Shown here piece by piece: positions 1-5,066 of a DNA stretch of 5,066 nt. The position numbers and the translations under genes are program-made. The first letter of the stretch is position 1, and each line of letters opens with the position of its first letter. The stretch covers positions 1 to 5,066 of the forward strand of contig JALHPX010000259.1 of assembly GCA_022842225.1 (NCBI GenBank), given 5' to 3'. Origin of the DNA: a bacterium (GTDB taxonomy: Bacteria; Bdellovibrionota; FAC87; UBA2466). The notes under the pieces are model-generated. The model did not search any database. It saw only the letters and a list, made by a program, of their open reading frames with translations, and had not been told where the DNA came from.

Positions 1-725
1 CGCACTACCAGGAAAAAAGCGAATGGATGGCGCAGTTGGAAGAGTTGAAGAGCAATTTCCTCTCGTTGATCTCGCACGACTTGAAAACTCCTGTAGCGAC
101 GATTCAGGGCAACGCGGAAATCGCTTTGCGCGACTCGGCGCTGCCCCAGCACTTACGGCCCGTGGTGGGGGCGATTGTGCAGACGACGGAGCACTTAAGC
201 CAGTACGTCGAATCCGTGCTGGATCTAACGCGCGTGGAGAGCGCGCAAGTGCCGCTCCAGAAAACCACTAAGGATATTAATTCCACCATCCGCGAAGTAG
301 TCGAGGAAAAGCGGATTCTCGCGGCGGAGAAGAACATCGAAATCCAGCTTCAACTCGAGCCGCTGTTCTCATTCAAGTACGATGTGCGCCTGATGAAACG
401 CGTTTTGGCGAACTTGCTCGAAAACGCCATTAAGTACTGCCCACCACACAGCCATGTTATTTTGGCGACGAAGGACGAAGGGGAATTTGTCTCCGTTTCG
501 GTCATCGACAACGGCCCTGGAATCGCACCGGAAGATCGCGAAAAGATTTTTGAAAAATTCTATCGGGGAGCGGCTCAAAAAGAAGCCGCCATCAAGGGCA
601 GCGGGCTTGGTTTGTATCTGGTGAAATATTTTGTCGAACTACATAAGGGTTTAGTGAAAATTCAAAGTGAAGTAGGGAAGGGAACTAGCTTTGTAGTTCA
701 ACTCCCCGTGCAAGGAGCAATATGA
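1..725 (+). CDS. Sensor histidine kinase, C-terminal part (5' truncated by window edge)
   Basis: This is the catalytic half of a two-component sensor kinase, which autophosphorylates a histidine with ATP and passes the phosphate to a response regulator. The frame is open from base 3 to the stop at 723-725, giving 240 visible residues. The internal ATG at 27 is unlikely to be the start, because the frame continues upstream with helical, coiled-coil-like residues. Numbered from base 3, the H-box SHDLKTP has the phospho-accepting His at residue 25 (bases 75-77). The N-box NLLENAIKY follows at about 138-146, the G1 box DNGPGI at 169-174, the F-box EKIFEKFYRG at 180-189 and the G2 box GSGLGL at 199-204. 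All ATP-lid and dimerisation motifs are intact. The sensor domain and any membrane segments lie outside the window, so the signal is unknown. Its stop overlaps the next gene's start (ATGA), so the downstream regulator is very probably its partner. The H-box is of the HisKA/PhoR-KdpD style rather than the NtrB style. Confidence 0.95.
   Translation, partial: HYQEKSEWMAQLEELKSNFLSLISHDLKTPVATIQGNAEIALRDSALPQHLRPVVGAIVQTTEHLSQYVESVLDLTRVESAQVPLQKTTKDINSTIREVVEEKRILAAEKNIEIQLQLEPLFSFKYDVRLMKRVLANLLENAIKYCPPHSHVILATKDEGEFVSVSVIDNGPGIAPEDREKIFEKFYRGAAQKEAAIKGSGLGLYLVKYFVELHKGLVKIQSEVGKGTSFVVQLPVQGAI
712..717 (+). promoter_or_regulatory. Ribosome binding site of the response regulator
   Basis: AAGGAG lies inside the end of the kinase gene, 4 bases before the ATG at 722. 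It supports this start and, with the 4-bp overlap, implies coupled translation. It also shows that this genome uses Shine-Dalgarno signals, which makes their absence before ftsW and murG notable. Confidence 0.8.
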
Positions 726-2146
726 AGACGTACCGCGTATTAGTCGTTGAAGATGATGCAGAACTTCGCAAAACCATCATGCAGGCGCTCAATAAGCCGA
801 ACTTCCAAGTCCGCGAAGCGGCCGACGGAGAAGAGGCTTATGCGATGGTCAAAAAAGAGCGCTGCGATTTGGTGCTTCTCGATGTCAACATGCCTAAGCT
901 AAATGGCCTAGAGTGTTTGCGCAAAATAAAGGAATTTGATCCCTCTATTGTCGCTATCGTGATGACTGCGTATAGCACAATTGAAGATGCGGTCGTCGCC
1001 ATTAAAGAAGGCGCGTACAACTACCTCGCTAAGCCTATTAAGCACCAAACGATCGTCGAGATGGTGGAACGCGCACTCGCGGCCCAAGAGATGGTGCACC
1101 ACATGGCGTTTTCGGCGCCAGTGGTAAAAATCGATTCAGGGCAATTTGTCGGCGCATCGACCGAGATGCGAAAAATTTTTAATATCATCCACAAGCTCGC
1201 AAAGGTCGATACTTCCGTCTTGATTCGCGGGGAGAGCGGCACGGGTAAGGAACTCGTCGCGCGCGCCATTCATTACAATTCGGCCCGCAAGGACGAAAAG
1301 CTCGTCGCCATCAACTGCAGCTCGATTGCAGAGACCTTGTTTGAGAGCGAACTCTTTGGCCACGAGAAGGGCGCTTTTACCGGCGCCGATCAAAGGCAGA
1401 TTGGCAAATTCCAGTACGCCGAAGGCGGCACGGTATTCCTCGACGAGATTGGCGATTTATCGCTGGCGATGCAGGTGAAATTACTGCGCGTGCTGCAAGA
1501 GCGGAAATTCACTCCAGTCGGCGCCAATCGCGAAATCGAAATGAATGTGCGCATCATTGCCGCGACCAACCGTAATTTGGAAGAGATGATCTCTAAAGGC
1601 ACTTTCCGCGAGGACCTTTTCTATCGTCTGAATGTCATCCCAGTTTACCTGCCGCCGCTGCGAGAACGGAAGGAAGACATTGAGCGCTTAGTGAGCCACT
1701 TCATTCAGAAGTTTAATCGCTTGCACCGCAAGAATGTGGTGGGGATCTCTCCGCAGGCTACTGAAGTATTGATGAAGCACAATTGGCCGGGAAATATCCG
1801 CGAGCTGGAGAACGTCATCGAACACTCGTTTGTGATCGAAGTCTCGGACAAAATCAGCGTGGCTTCGCTGCCCACTTACTTGGTGGGCGAACTCTATCCT
1901 TCGTTGCAATCGATGAAGGAAGCCGCCGACGAGCCGCTGGACCTCGAAGAGGGTGATGAGCCTTCTGAGCCCTTACTCGACTACAAGAGCTTTAAGGAGC
2001 AGTTCGAGCGCGAGTTTATTATCAAAGCGCTGCGCACCTTTAAGGGGCGGATCAACCAAACGGCGTTGCACGCGGGCATTCCAAAAAAGACGCTTTTGAG
2101 AAAACTACAAAAATACAACATTCGTGCCGACGATTACCGCATTTAG
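722..2146 (+). CDS. NtrC-family sigma-54-dependent response regulator
   Basis: This is a 474-residue cytoplasmic transcription activator, the usual length and full domain order for the NtrC family. The receiver domain spans about 1-120, with acidic pocket D11/D12, phospho-acceptor D54, T82 and K104, matching NtrC numbering. The AAA+ sigma-54 interaction domain spans about 141-375. It has Walker A GESGTGKE (170-177), the sigma-54 contact loop GAFTGA (217-222), Walker B GGTVFLDE (235-242), the arginine-finger region FREDLFYRLNV (295-305) and sensor II WPGNIRELEN (355-364). An acidic linker (about 400-420) leads to a Fis-type helix-turn-helix at about 429-467, with GRINQTALHAGIPKKTLLRK as its core. 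All residues needed for phosphorylation, ATP hydrolysis and sigma-54 contact are present, so it should be a working activator. The start is fixed by AAGGAG and the ATGA overlap with the kinase. The target genes cannot be read from the window, and no -24/-12 promoter was seen in the gaps. I assign no specific gene name, because the family has many paralogues. Confidence 0.96.
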   Translation: MKTYRVLVVEDDAELRKTIMQALNKPNFQVREAADGEEAYAMVKKERCDLVLLDVNMPKLNGLECLRKIKEFDPSIVAIVMTAYSTIEDAVVAIKEGAYNYLAKPIKHQTIVEMVERALAAQEMVHHMAFSAPVVKIDSGQFVGASTEMRKIFNIIHKLAKVDTSVLIRGESGTGKELVARAIHYNSARKDEKLVAINCSSIAETLFESELFGHEKGAFTGADQRQIGKFQYAEGGTVFLDEIGDLSLAMQVKLLRVLQERKFTPVGANREIEMNVRIIAATNRNLEEMISKGTFREDLFYRLNVIPVYLPPLRERKEDIERLVSHFIQKFNRLHRKNVVGISPQATEVLMKHNWPGNIRELENVIEHSFVIEVSDKISVASLPTYLVGELYPSLQSMKEAADEPLDLEEGDEPSEPLLDYKSFKEQFEREFIIKALRTFKGRINQTALHAGIPKKTLLRKLQKYNIRADDYRI

Positions 2147-2157
2147 CGCGTGCCCCC

Positions 2158-2196
2158 GCCGGTAATGATAGCCGGTAACGCAGTCCGGCAACTTGG
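2158..2196 (+). repeat. Three 13-bp tandem units upstream of ftsW
   Basis: Three adjacent units run GCCGGTAATGATA (2158-2170), GCCGGTAACGCAG (2171-2183) and TCCGGCAACTTGG (2184-2196). The shared core is CCGGYAAY at a strict 13-bp period (CCGG begins at 2159, 2172 and 2185). Units 1 and 2 share eight exact bases. Units 2 and 3 also form a 5-bp inverted repeat, GCCGG (2171-2175) with CCGGC (2185-2189). The array fills the middle of the regulator-ftsW gap, ending 28 bp before the ftsW start. It could be a repeated protein-binding site. Chance or a small duplication cannot be excluded. Confidence 0.5.
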
Positions 2197-2204
2197 ATTC
2201 CGTC

Positions 2205-2218
2205 GCTTAAGCTAAAAT
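2205..2218 (+). promoter_or_regulatory. Palindrome plus -10-like element, candidate ftsW promoter
   Basis: TAAAAT (2213-2218) matches the sigma-70 -10 consensus TATAAT at five of six bases. It follows directly on the perfect 8-bp palindrome GCTTAAGC (2205-2212). A start site 7 bases past the hexamer would be 2225, the first base of the ftsW GTG codon. The -35 is poor: TTGGAT (2193-2198) is the best sequence but leaves only a 14-bp spacer. This is a pattern-based guess. A promoter here would let ftsW-murG-murC be transcribed apart from the two-component genes. Confidence 0.3.
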
Positions 2219-2234
2219 GGGTGGGTGTCCACCC
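2219..2234 (+). promoter_or_regulatory. Hairpin with the ftsW start codon in its loop
   Basis: GGGTGG (2219-2224) and CCACCC (2229-2234) are perfect reverse complements separated by GTGT (2225-2228). The ftsW GTG start codon (2225-2227) is therefore in the tetraloop. Five of the six pairs are G-C, so an RNA hairpin should be stable in any transcript that begins upstream. It could limit or shape ribosome access, or act as a DNA operator. The base pairing is seen; the role is inferred. Confidence 0.45.
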
Positions 2235-3364
2235 CCTCCTTTTCTCCCGTCGCTAGAATCAGTTGGATTCTCTGTATCCTGCTGGCCTTTGGGCTGCTCA
2301 TGCTTTTTTCTGCAAGCGGCGTGCTGGGGATTCAGCGCTATGGCTCGGAGTTTTATTATGTAAGCCGACAGGCGGCGATTGCGCTGGTGGGAGTAACGCT
2401 CATGGCGACGCTTTCGCATTTTCCGTATCAAAAACTTTCGGCGCTCGCCACGCCGCTGCTGTTTCTGCAGATAGCTCTAGCTGCCATTACGCTTTACTCG
2501 CCGTTGGCGCACCAAGCGCTGGGCGCCACTCGCTGGATTCGATTTGGCCCGTTATCATTTCAACCGAGTGAGCTCGCTCGTTTTACCGTCGCACTTTATC
2601 TCGCTCGCTATCTGTCAACTCCCAAACCGCCGACAGTGCAAGGCAATGTATTGCGGATCTTGCCCGTGTTTGTTCTGCTGTTTTTGATTTTCCGACAACC
2701 TGACTTGGGAACAACCGCACTGCTATTAGGCGTGGTGCTGGGAATGATTTTCGTCGCGGGCGTGCGGCTGCGCTATTTCGTGGGATTTGGAATTTCGATT
2801 GCGACATTTGTAACGCTTGCGATGCTTTACTCCCCTTATCGACGACGCAGGTTGCTCGCCTTCCTGGATCCATGGGCCGATCCACAGGGCAGTGGCTTCC
2901 AGACTTTGCAATCTTTCATCTCGCTTTACTCGGGAAAAGTTTTCGGTGTGGGTTTGGGGAACGGCAACAGCAAATTGTTCTACCTACCGGAGGTACACAC
3001 CGACTTTATTTTTGCACTCATTGGCGAGGAGCTGGGATTTGTCGGCGCTATTTCTTTGGTCATGCTCTTTGCTACTTTGATCTATCTGATGCTCAAAACC
3101 GCGACCTATGCGCGCGATGATTTTGGCAAATACCTGGCTATCGGCCTGACTCTCTCTTTCGCGCTGCAAATTGCCGTTAACTTGGGAGGCGTGACGGGCA
3201 CTCTGCCGGTGAAGGGCCTGCCGCTGCCGTTTCTCTCCTGGGGCCGTTCGGCGCTTTTGGTGAACCTTTTTTTAATGGGCGTATTCTTAAACATCGTGCG
3301 CCAAGCCCAGGCCCCTTCCGCCGCGCCTCGCGCTGCCCCTAGACCGCCTCTGGCTAGAAAATAA
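2225..3364 (+). CDS. ftsW: FtsW, septal lipid II polymerase (SEDS family)
   Basis: This 379-residue polytopic inner-membrane protein belongs to the FtsW/RodA/SpoVE (SEDS) family, the glycosyltransferases that polymerise lipid II into glycan strands with a partner class B PBP (FtsI for FtsW). Family motifs run in order: GATRWIRFGPLSFQPSEL (100-117), RQPDLGTT (157-164), LLAFLDPWADPQGSGFQ (210-226), then KLFYLPEVHTDFIFALIGEE (250-269). D260 corresponds to the catalytic aspartate of the family. The C-terminal signature at 319-344 is present but reads SWGRSA at 338-343, where SYGGSS is usual. A basic Ala/Pro/Arg-rich tail (about 361-379) is probably cytoplasmic. The GTG at 2225 is chosen because an in-frame stop at 2213-2215 excludes anything earlier, and the next Met lies inside the first membrane helix. 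There is no Shine-Dalgarno sequence. Being directly before murG argues for FtsW over RodA. Confidence 0.94.
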   Translation: MSTPSFSPVARISWILCILLAFGLLMLFSASGVLGIQRYGSEFYYVSRQAAIALVGVTLMATLSHFPYQKLSALATPLLFLQIALAAITLYSPLAHQALGATRWIRFGPLSFQPSELARFTVALYLARYLSTPKPPTVQGNVLRILPVFVLLFLIFRQPDLGTTALLLGVVLGMIFVAGVRLRYFVGFGISIATFVTLAMLYSPYRRRRLLAFLDPWADPQGSGFQTLQSFISLYSGKVFGVGLGNGNSKLFYLPEVHTDFIFALIGEELGFVGAISLVMLFATLIYLMLKTATYARDDFGKYLAIGLTLSFALQIAVNLGGVTGTLPVKGLPLPFLSWGRSALLVNLFLMGVFLNIVRQAQAPSAAPRAAPRPPLARK

Positions 3365-3377
3365 GCAGCTTTTTTTC
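3357..3377 (+). repeat. A/T-rich inverted repeat over the ftsW stop
   Basis: GAAAATAAG (3357-3365) and CTTTTTTTC (3369-3377) can pair over nine positions with one T-T mismatch, around the loop CAG. The repeat includes the ftsW stop codon (3362-3364). It is mostly A-T pairs, so as RNA it would be weak. Its T-run lies inside the stem rather than after a GC-rich stem, so it is a poor intrinsic terminator, although some attenuation between ftsW and murG is possible. The T-run could also serve as an A/T-rich upstream element for a murG promoter. Confidence 0.3.
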
Positions 3378-3390
3378 ACCCGCATTCGCC

Positions 3391-3399
3391 TGCTACTGT
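3391..3399 (+). promoter_or_regulatory. Possible extended -10 element before murG
   Basis: TGCTACTGT reads as an extended -10 (TGN followed by TACTGT). The hexamer matches only three of six consensus bases, but they include the important T-A at the start and the final T. A start site about 7 bases downstream would be 3406, the second candidate murG ATG. A seven-T run (3370-3376) lies where a -35 region would be, without a good -35 match. The call is weak and rests on spacing and on the absence of a ribosome binding site. Confidence 0.2.
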
Positions 3400-4464
3400 A
3401 TGCCCATGAGTTATTACGTCATCACGGGCGGCGGAACAGGCGGACACGTATTTCCAGCAGTGGCAATTGCCGAAGAACTAATGCGGCGAGGAAACGAAGT
3501 CCTCTACGTTGGTTCCGATCGCGGCATGGAGGTCCGGGTCGCGCCTCAAAAGCAAATCCCACTAAAGACCTTCCGCACCTCCGGAATCAAAAATCAAAGC
3601 GTTCTAAAGATCATCAAGTCGGCGTTTCTGCTTTCGCTGGCGATGATTCGCAGTTTGGGATTACTGATTAAACGTCGCCCGGATGCGGTGATAGGAGTCG
3701 GTGGGTACGTCAGTGCGCCGATTTGCGTTGCGGCTTTTTTGCTACGCATTCCGCTCTACTTGCAGGAGCAAAATGTTTCGGTAGGTTTAGCCAATCGTTT
3801 CCTCGGGAAACTCGCGCGCAAAGTTTTCTTGGGCTTTGAAGATGCCAAGCAGTATTTCCCCGCAGGTCGCACCGTCGCGACGGGCAATCCGCTGCGACCG
3901 GAGTTTTTCAAAAAATCTTTCCCTCCCTACAATCCCGCCACTCGCAAGATTCTCATTATGGGCGGCAGCCAAGGGGCACGCGCCGTGAACCAGGCGATGG
4001 TGGAAATTTTGCCGTCACTTTCCGACGTCGAAATCGTCCATCAAACAGGACAATCGGATTTGCAATCAGTGACCGAGGGTTACGCTAAGAGCGGCCTCAA
4101 AGGAAAATGGCGCGTGGTGCCCTTTATCGAAAAAGTAGACGAAGCCTACGCGGATGCGGCCTTGGTCGTCTGCCGATCGGGCGCGCTAACGGTTTCGGAG
4201 CTCATTGCGACGGGCAGACCGTCGTTGCTCGTGCCTTTTCCCAGACGGGGCCAAAACGATCAAACGGCCAATGCGAGCTTCTTAGAGAAGCGAAATCTGG
4301 CGCGGGTGGTGGAACAAGGCGATGAATTCAATCAGCGATTTGCTAAAGCATTTCGCGAGGTTTTCTCGTCGGAAAGCCTTTCCCGCATGGGCCAGGGCTT
4401 TTCGCAATTGCACCGACCGAACGCCCTTGCTAGCATCTGCGACGCGATCGAACAGCGCCATTAA
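3400..4464 (+). CDS. murG: MurG, UDP-GlcNAc:lipid I N-acetylglucosaminyltransferase
   Basis: MurG transfers GlcNAc from UDP-GlcNAc to lipid I on the cytoplasmic face of the membrane, giving lipid II. At 354 residues it has the normal length of this GT-B, family 28 enzyme. Numbered from 3400, the N-domain glycine loop TGGGTGGHVFPA is at 9-20 and the second loop GVGGYVSAP at 99-107. The acceptor-side motif QEQNVSVGLANR is at 122-133 and TGNPLRPEF at 161-169. The C-domain has GGSQGA (188-193), HQTG (214-217), CRSGALTVSEL (258-268) with the likely ribose-binding E267, and QNDQTANA (285-292) with Q288. A Gln (Q122) stands where many homologues have His in HEQN. Two starts are possible: ATG 3400 (MPMSYY) and ATG 3406 (MSYY). 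Neither has a Shine-Dalgarno sequence. 3406 gives the more typical short N-terminus and suits a leaderless transcript. The gene lies 35 bp after ftsW and 23 bp before murC. Confidence 0.97.
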   Translation: MPMSYYVITGGGTGGHVFPAVAIAEELMRRGNEVLYVGSDRGMEVRVAPQKQIPLKTFRTSGIKNQSVLKIIKSAFLLSLAMIRSLGLLIKRRPDAVIGVGGYVSAPICVAAFLLRIPLYLQEQNVSVGLANRFLGKLARKVFLGFEDAKQYFPAGRTVATGNPLRPEFFKKSFPPYNPATRKILIMGGSQGARAVNQAMVEILPSLSDVEIVHQTGQSDLQSVTEGYAKSGLKGKWRVVPFIEKVDEAYADAALVVCRSGALTVSELIATGRPSLLVPFPRRGQNDQTANASFLEKRNLARVVEQGDEFNQRFAKAFREVFSSESLSRMGQGFSQLHRPNALASICDAIEQRH

Positions 4465-4474
4465 ATAGAAGGCT

Positions 4475-4481
4475 AAAAGGA
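4475..4481 (+). promoter_or_regulatory. Ribosome binding site deciding the murC TTG start
   Basis: AAAAGGA lies 6 bases before TTG 4488 in the murG-murC gap. No ATG or GTG occurs in frame between the murG stop and this TTG. The first in-frame ATG downstream (4539) is inside the glycine-rich nucleotide loop and cannot be the start. The site therefore fixes the rare TTG codon as the murC start. Confidence 0.75.
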
Positions 4482-4487
4482 CCTGAT

Positions 4488-5066
4488 TTGTACCCCAAAT
4501 TTAGAAATTTCCATCTAATCGGAATCGGCGGCATCGGCATGAGCGGCATCGCTCAATTGCTCCAGCGCCACGGTTACAACGTCACCGGATCCGATTTAAA
4601 TAAAGGCGATAGCTGCCGCGCCTTGGAAAATATGGGGATTAAGATTTTCTTGGGCCACCACGCAGCGAATGTGGAGACCGCTGAGGTCGTCGTTTTTTCT
4701 TCCGCCGTCGCCACTGAAAACCCCGAGATGGTCGAAGCCAAGAAGCGGGGAATTCCCTGCATCGGCCGCGCGGAAATGCTGGCTGAATTAATGCGTCTGA
4801 AGTACGGCGTGGCCGTTGCGGGCGCACACGGTAAGACCACCACCACCTCGATGGTTGGTTTGATTTTGCGCGAAGCCGGTCTCGATCCGACAATCGTCGT
4901 CGGCGGCCGGATGGATAATTTTGGTGGGACCAATGCTTGTTTGGGCCTGGGCGAGTTTATGGTCGTCGAAGCCGACGAGAGCGATGGCTCCTTTAATAAG
5001 CTCAGTCCCACGCTTGCGATCGTGACCAATATGGACCACGAGCACATGGAGCATTACAGATCGGAA
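4488..5066 (+). CDS. murC: MurC, UDP-MurNAc--L-alanine ligase, N-terminal part (3' truncated)
   Basis: MurC is the cytoplasmic ATP-dependent ligase that adds L-alanine to UDP-MurNAc, the first step of the stem peptide. The frame is open from TTG 4488 to the window end, giving 193 residues of a protein usually about 450-490 long. The N-terminal domain has the UDP-MurNAc-binding glycine loop IGIGGIGMSGIA (11-22) and the strand ending VVVFSSAV (67-74). The ATP-binding P-loop AGAHGKTTTT is at 111-120. The central-domain acidic motif VVEADESDGSF (159-169) and VTNMDHEHMEHY (about 179-190) follow. These match MurC rather than Mpl, whose loop reads differently, or MurD/E/F. The TTG start is supported by AAAAGGA 6 bases upstream and by the MYPKF...HLIGIGG N-terminus typical of MurC. 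It follows murG by 23 bp, so the two are probably cotranscribed. The reverse-strand frames over this region are shadows. Confidence 0.95.
   Translation, partial: MYPKFRNFHLIGIGGIGMSGIAQLLQRHGYNVTGSDLNKGDSCRALENMGIKIFLGHHAANVETAEVVVFSSAVATENPEMVEAKKRGIPCIGRAEMLAELMRLKYGVAVAGAHGKTTTTSMVGLILREAGLDPTIVVGGRMDNFGGTNACLGLGEFMVVEADESDGSFNKLSPTLAIVTNMDHEHMEHYRSE

Noticed and set aside
27..29. ATG at 27 as the true kinase start
   Set aside because: The frame is open to the window edge with a plausible helical lead-in, and a start here would leave no sensor part and only 16 residues before the H-box His.
2158..2196. Intrinsic terminator after the response regulator
   Set aside because: The best stem is only 5 bp (GCCGG with CCGGC) with a 9-base loop, and no T-run follows.
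2217..2219. ATG at 2217 as the ftsW start
   Set aside because: It is in a different frame from the FtsW coding sequence and would not give the conserved protein.
2147..2224. Sigma-54 (-24/-12) promoter before ftsW, as a target of the adjacent regulator
   Set aside because: I tested the GG dinucleotides in this gap for GC ten bases later and none fitted.
2218..2227. MraZ-type box (TGGG repeats) at the ftsW start
   Set aside because: Two TGGG units are directly adjacent rather than spaced by about five to six bases, and only two are present. They are better explained as one arm of the hairpin.
2583..2885. 100-codon reverse-strand frame and other overlapping frames within ftsW
   Set aside because: They overlap a strongly conserved SEDS coding sequence and show Arg/Ser-rich translations typical of antisense frames.
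4574..5047. 157-codon open frame on the reverse strand
   Set aside because: It lies fully inside murC, whose conserved motifs run through the same bases on the + strand. It has no recognisable domain and is a shadow frame.

Overview
The window is a gene-dense, single-direction (+ strand) bacterial chromosomal segment. It holds the end of a sensor histidine kinase, an NtrC-type response regulator, then ftsW, murG and the start of murC. The last three form the classical late block of the division and cell wall (dcw) cluster. The organism is a peptidoglycan-making bacterium of medium GC content (judged by eye, not counted). The sigma-54 activator and the dcw order ftsW-murG-murC suit a Gram-negative such as a proteobacterium or a former 'delta' lineage, for example Bdellovibrionota. 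This placement is an inference with low confidence, because no taxonomic marker is present.

Layout: 1-725 is the histidine kinase (5' end outside the window). 722-2146 is the response regulator, overlapping the kinase by 4 bp (ATGA), so the two are translationally coupled. 2147-2224 is a 78-bp gap, the only gap of note. It carries three 13-bp tandem units (2158-2196), an 8-bp palindrome (2205-2212), a -10-like hexamer (2213-2218) and a 6-bp hairpin whose loop holds the ftsW GTG start codon. 2225-3364 is ftsW. 3365-3399 is a short gap with a T-run and a possible extended -10 element. 3400-4464 is murG, whose true start may be 3406. 4488-5066 is murC, with a TTG start and a good ribosome binding site; its 3' end lies outside the window. 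No gene-free stretch reaches 300 bases. No RNA gene, mobile element or CRISPR array was seen.

Function: the kinase and regulator form a two-component system able to activate sigma-54 promoters. FtsW polymerises lipid II at the septum, MurG makes lipid II from lipid I, and MurC adds L-alanine to UDP-MurNAc. The three cover early, middle and late steps of one pathway. Whether the two-component pair controls the wall genes is not shown by the sequence; the argument is position only.

The most interesting signals are regulatory. ftsW and murG lack a Shine-Dalgarno sequence, while the regulator and murC have clear ones. -10-like elements lie just upstream of the ftsW and murG starts, at a distance that would give leaderless mRNAs. 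The ftsW gap has an ordered repeat, palindrome and hairpin architecture. Protein-level oddities are a changed FtsW signature (SWGRSA where SYGGSS is usual) and a HisKA-type SHDLKTP kinase paired with an NtrC-type regulator.
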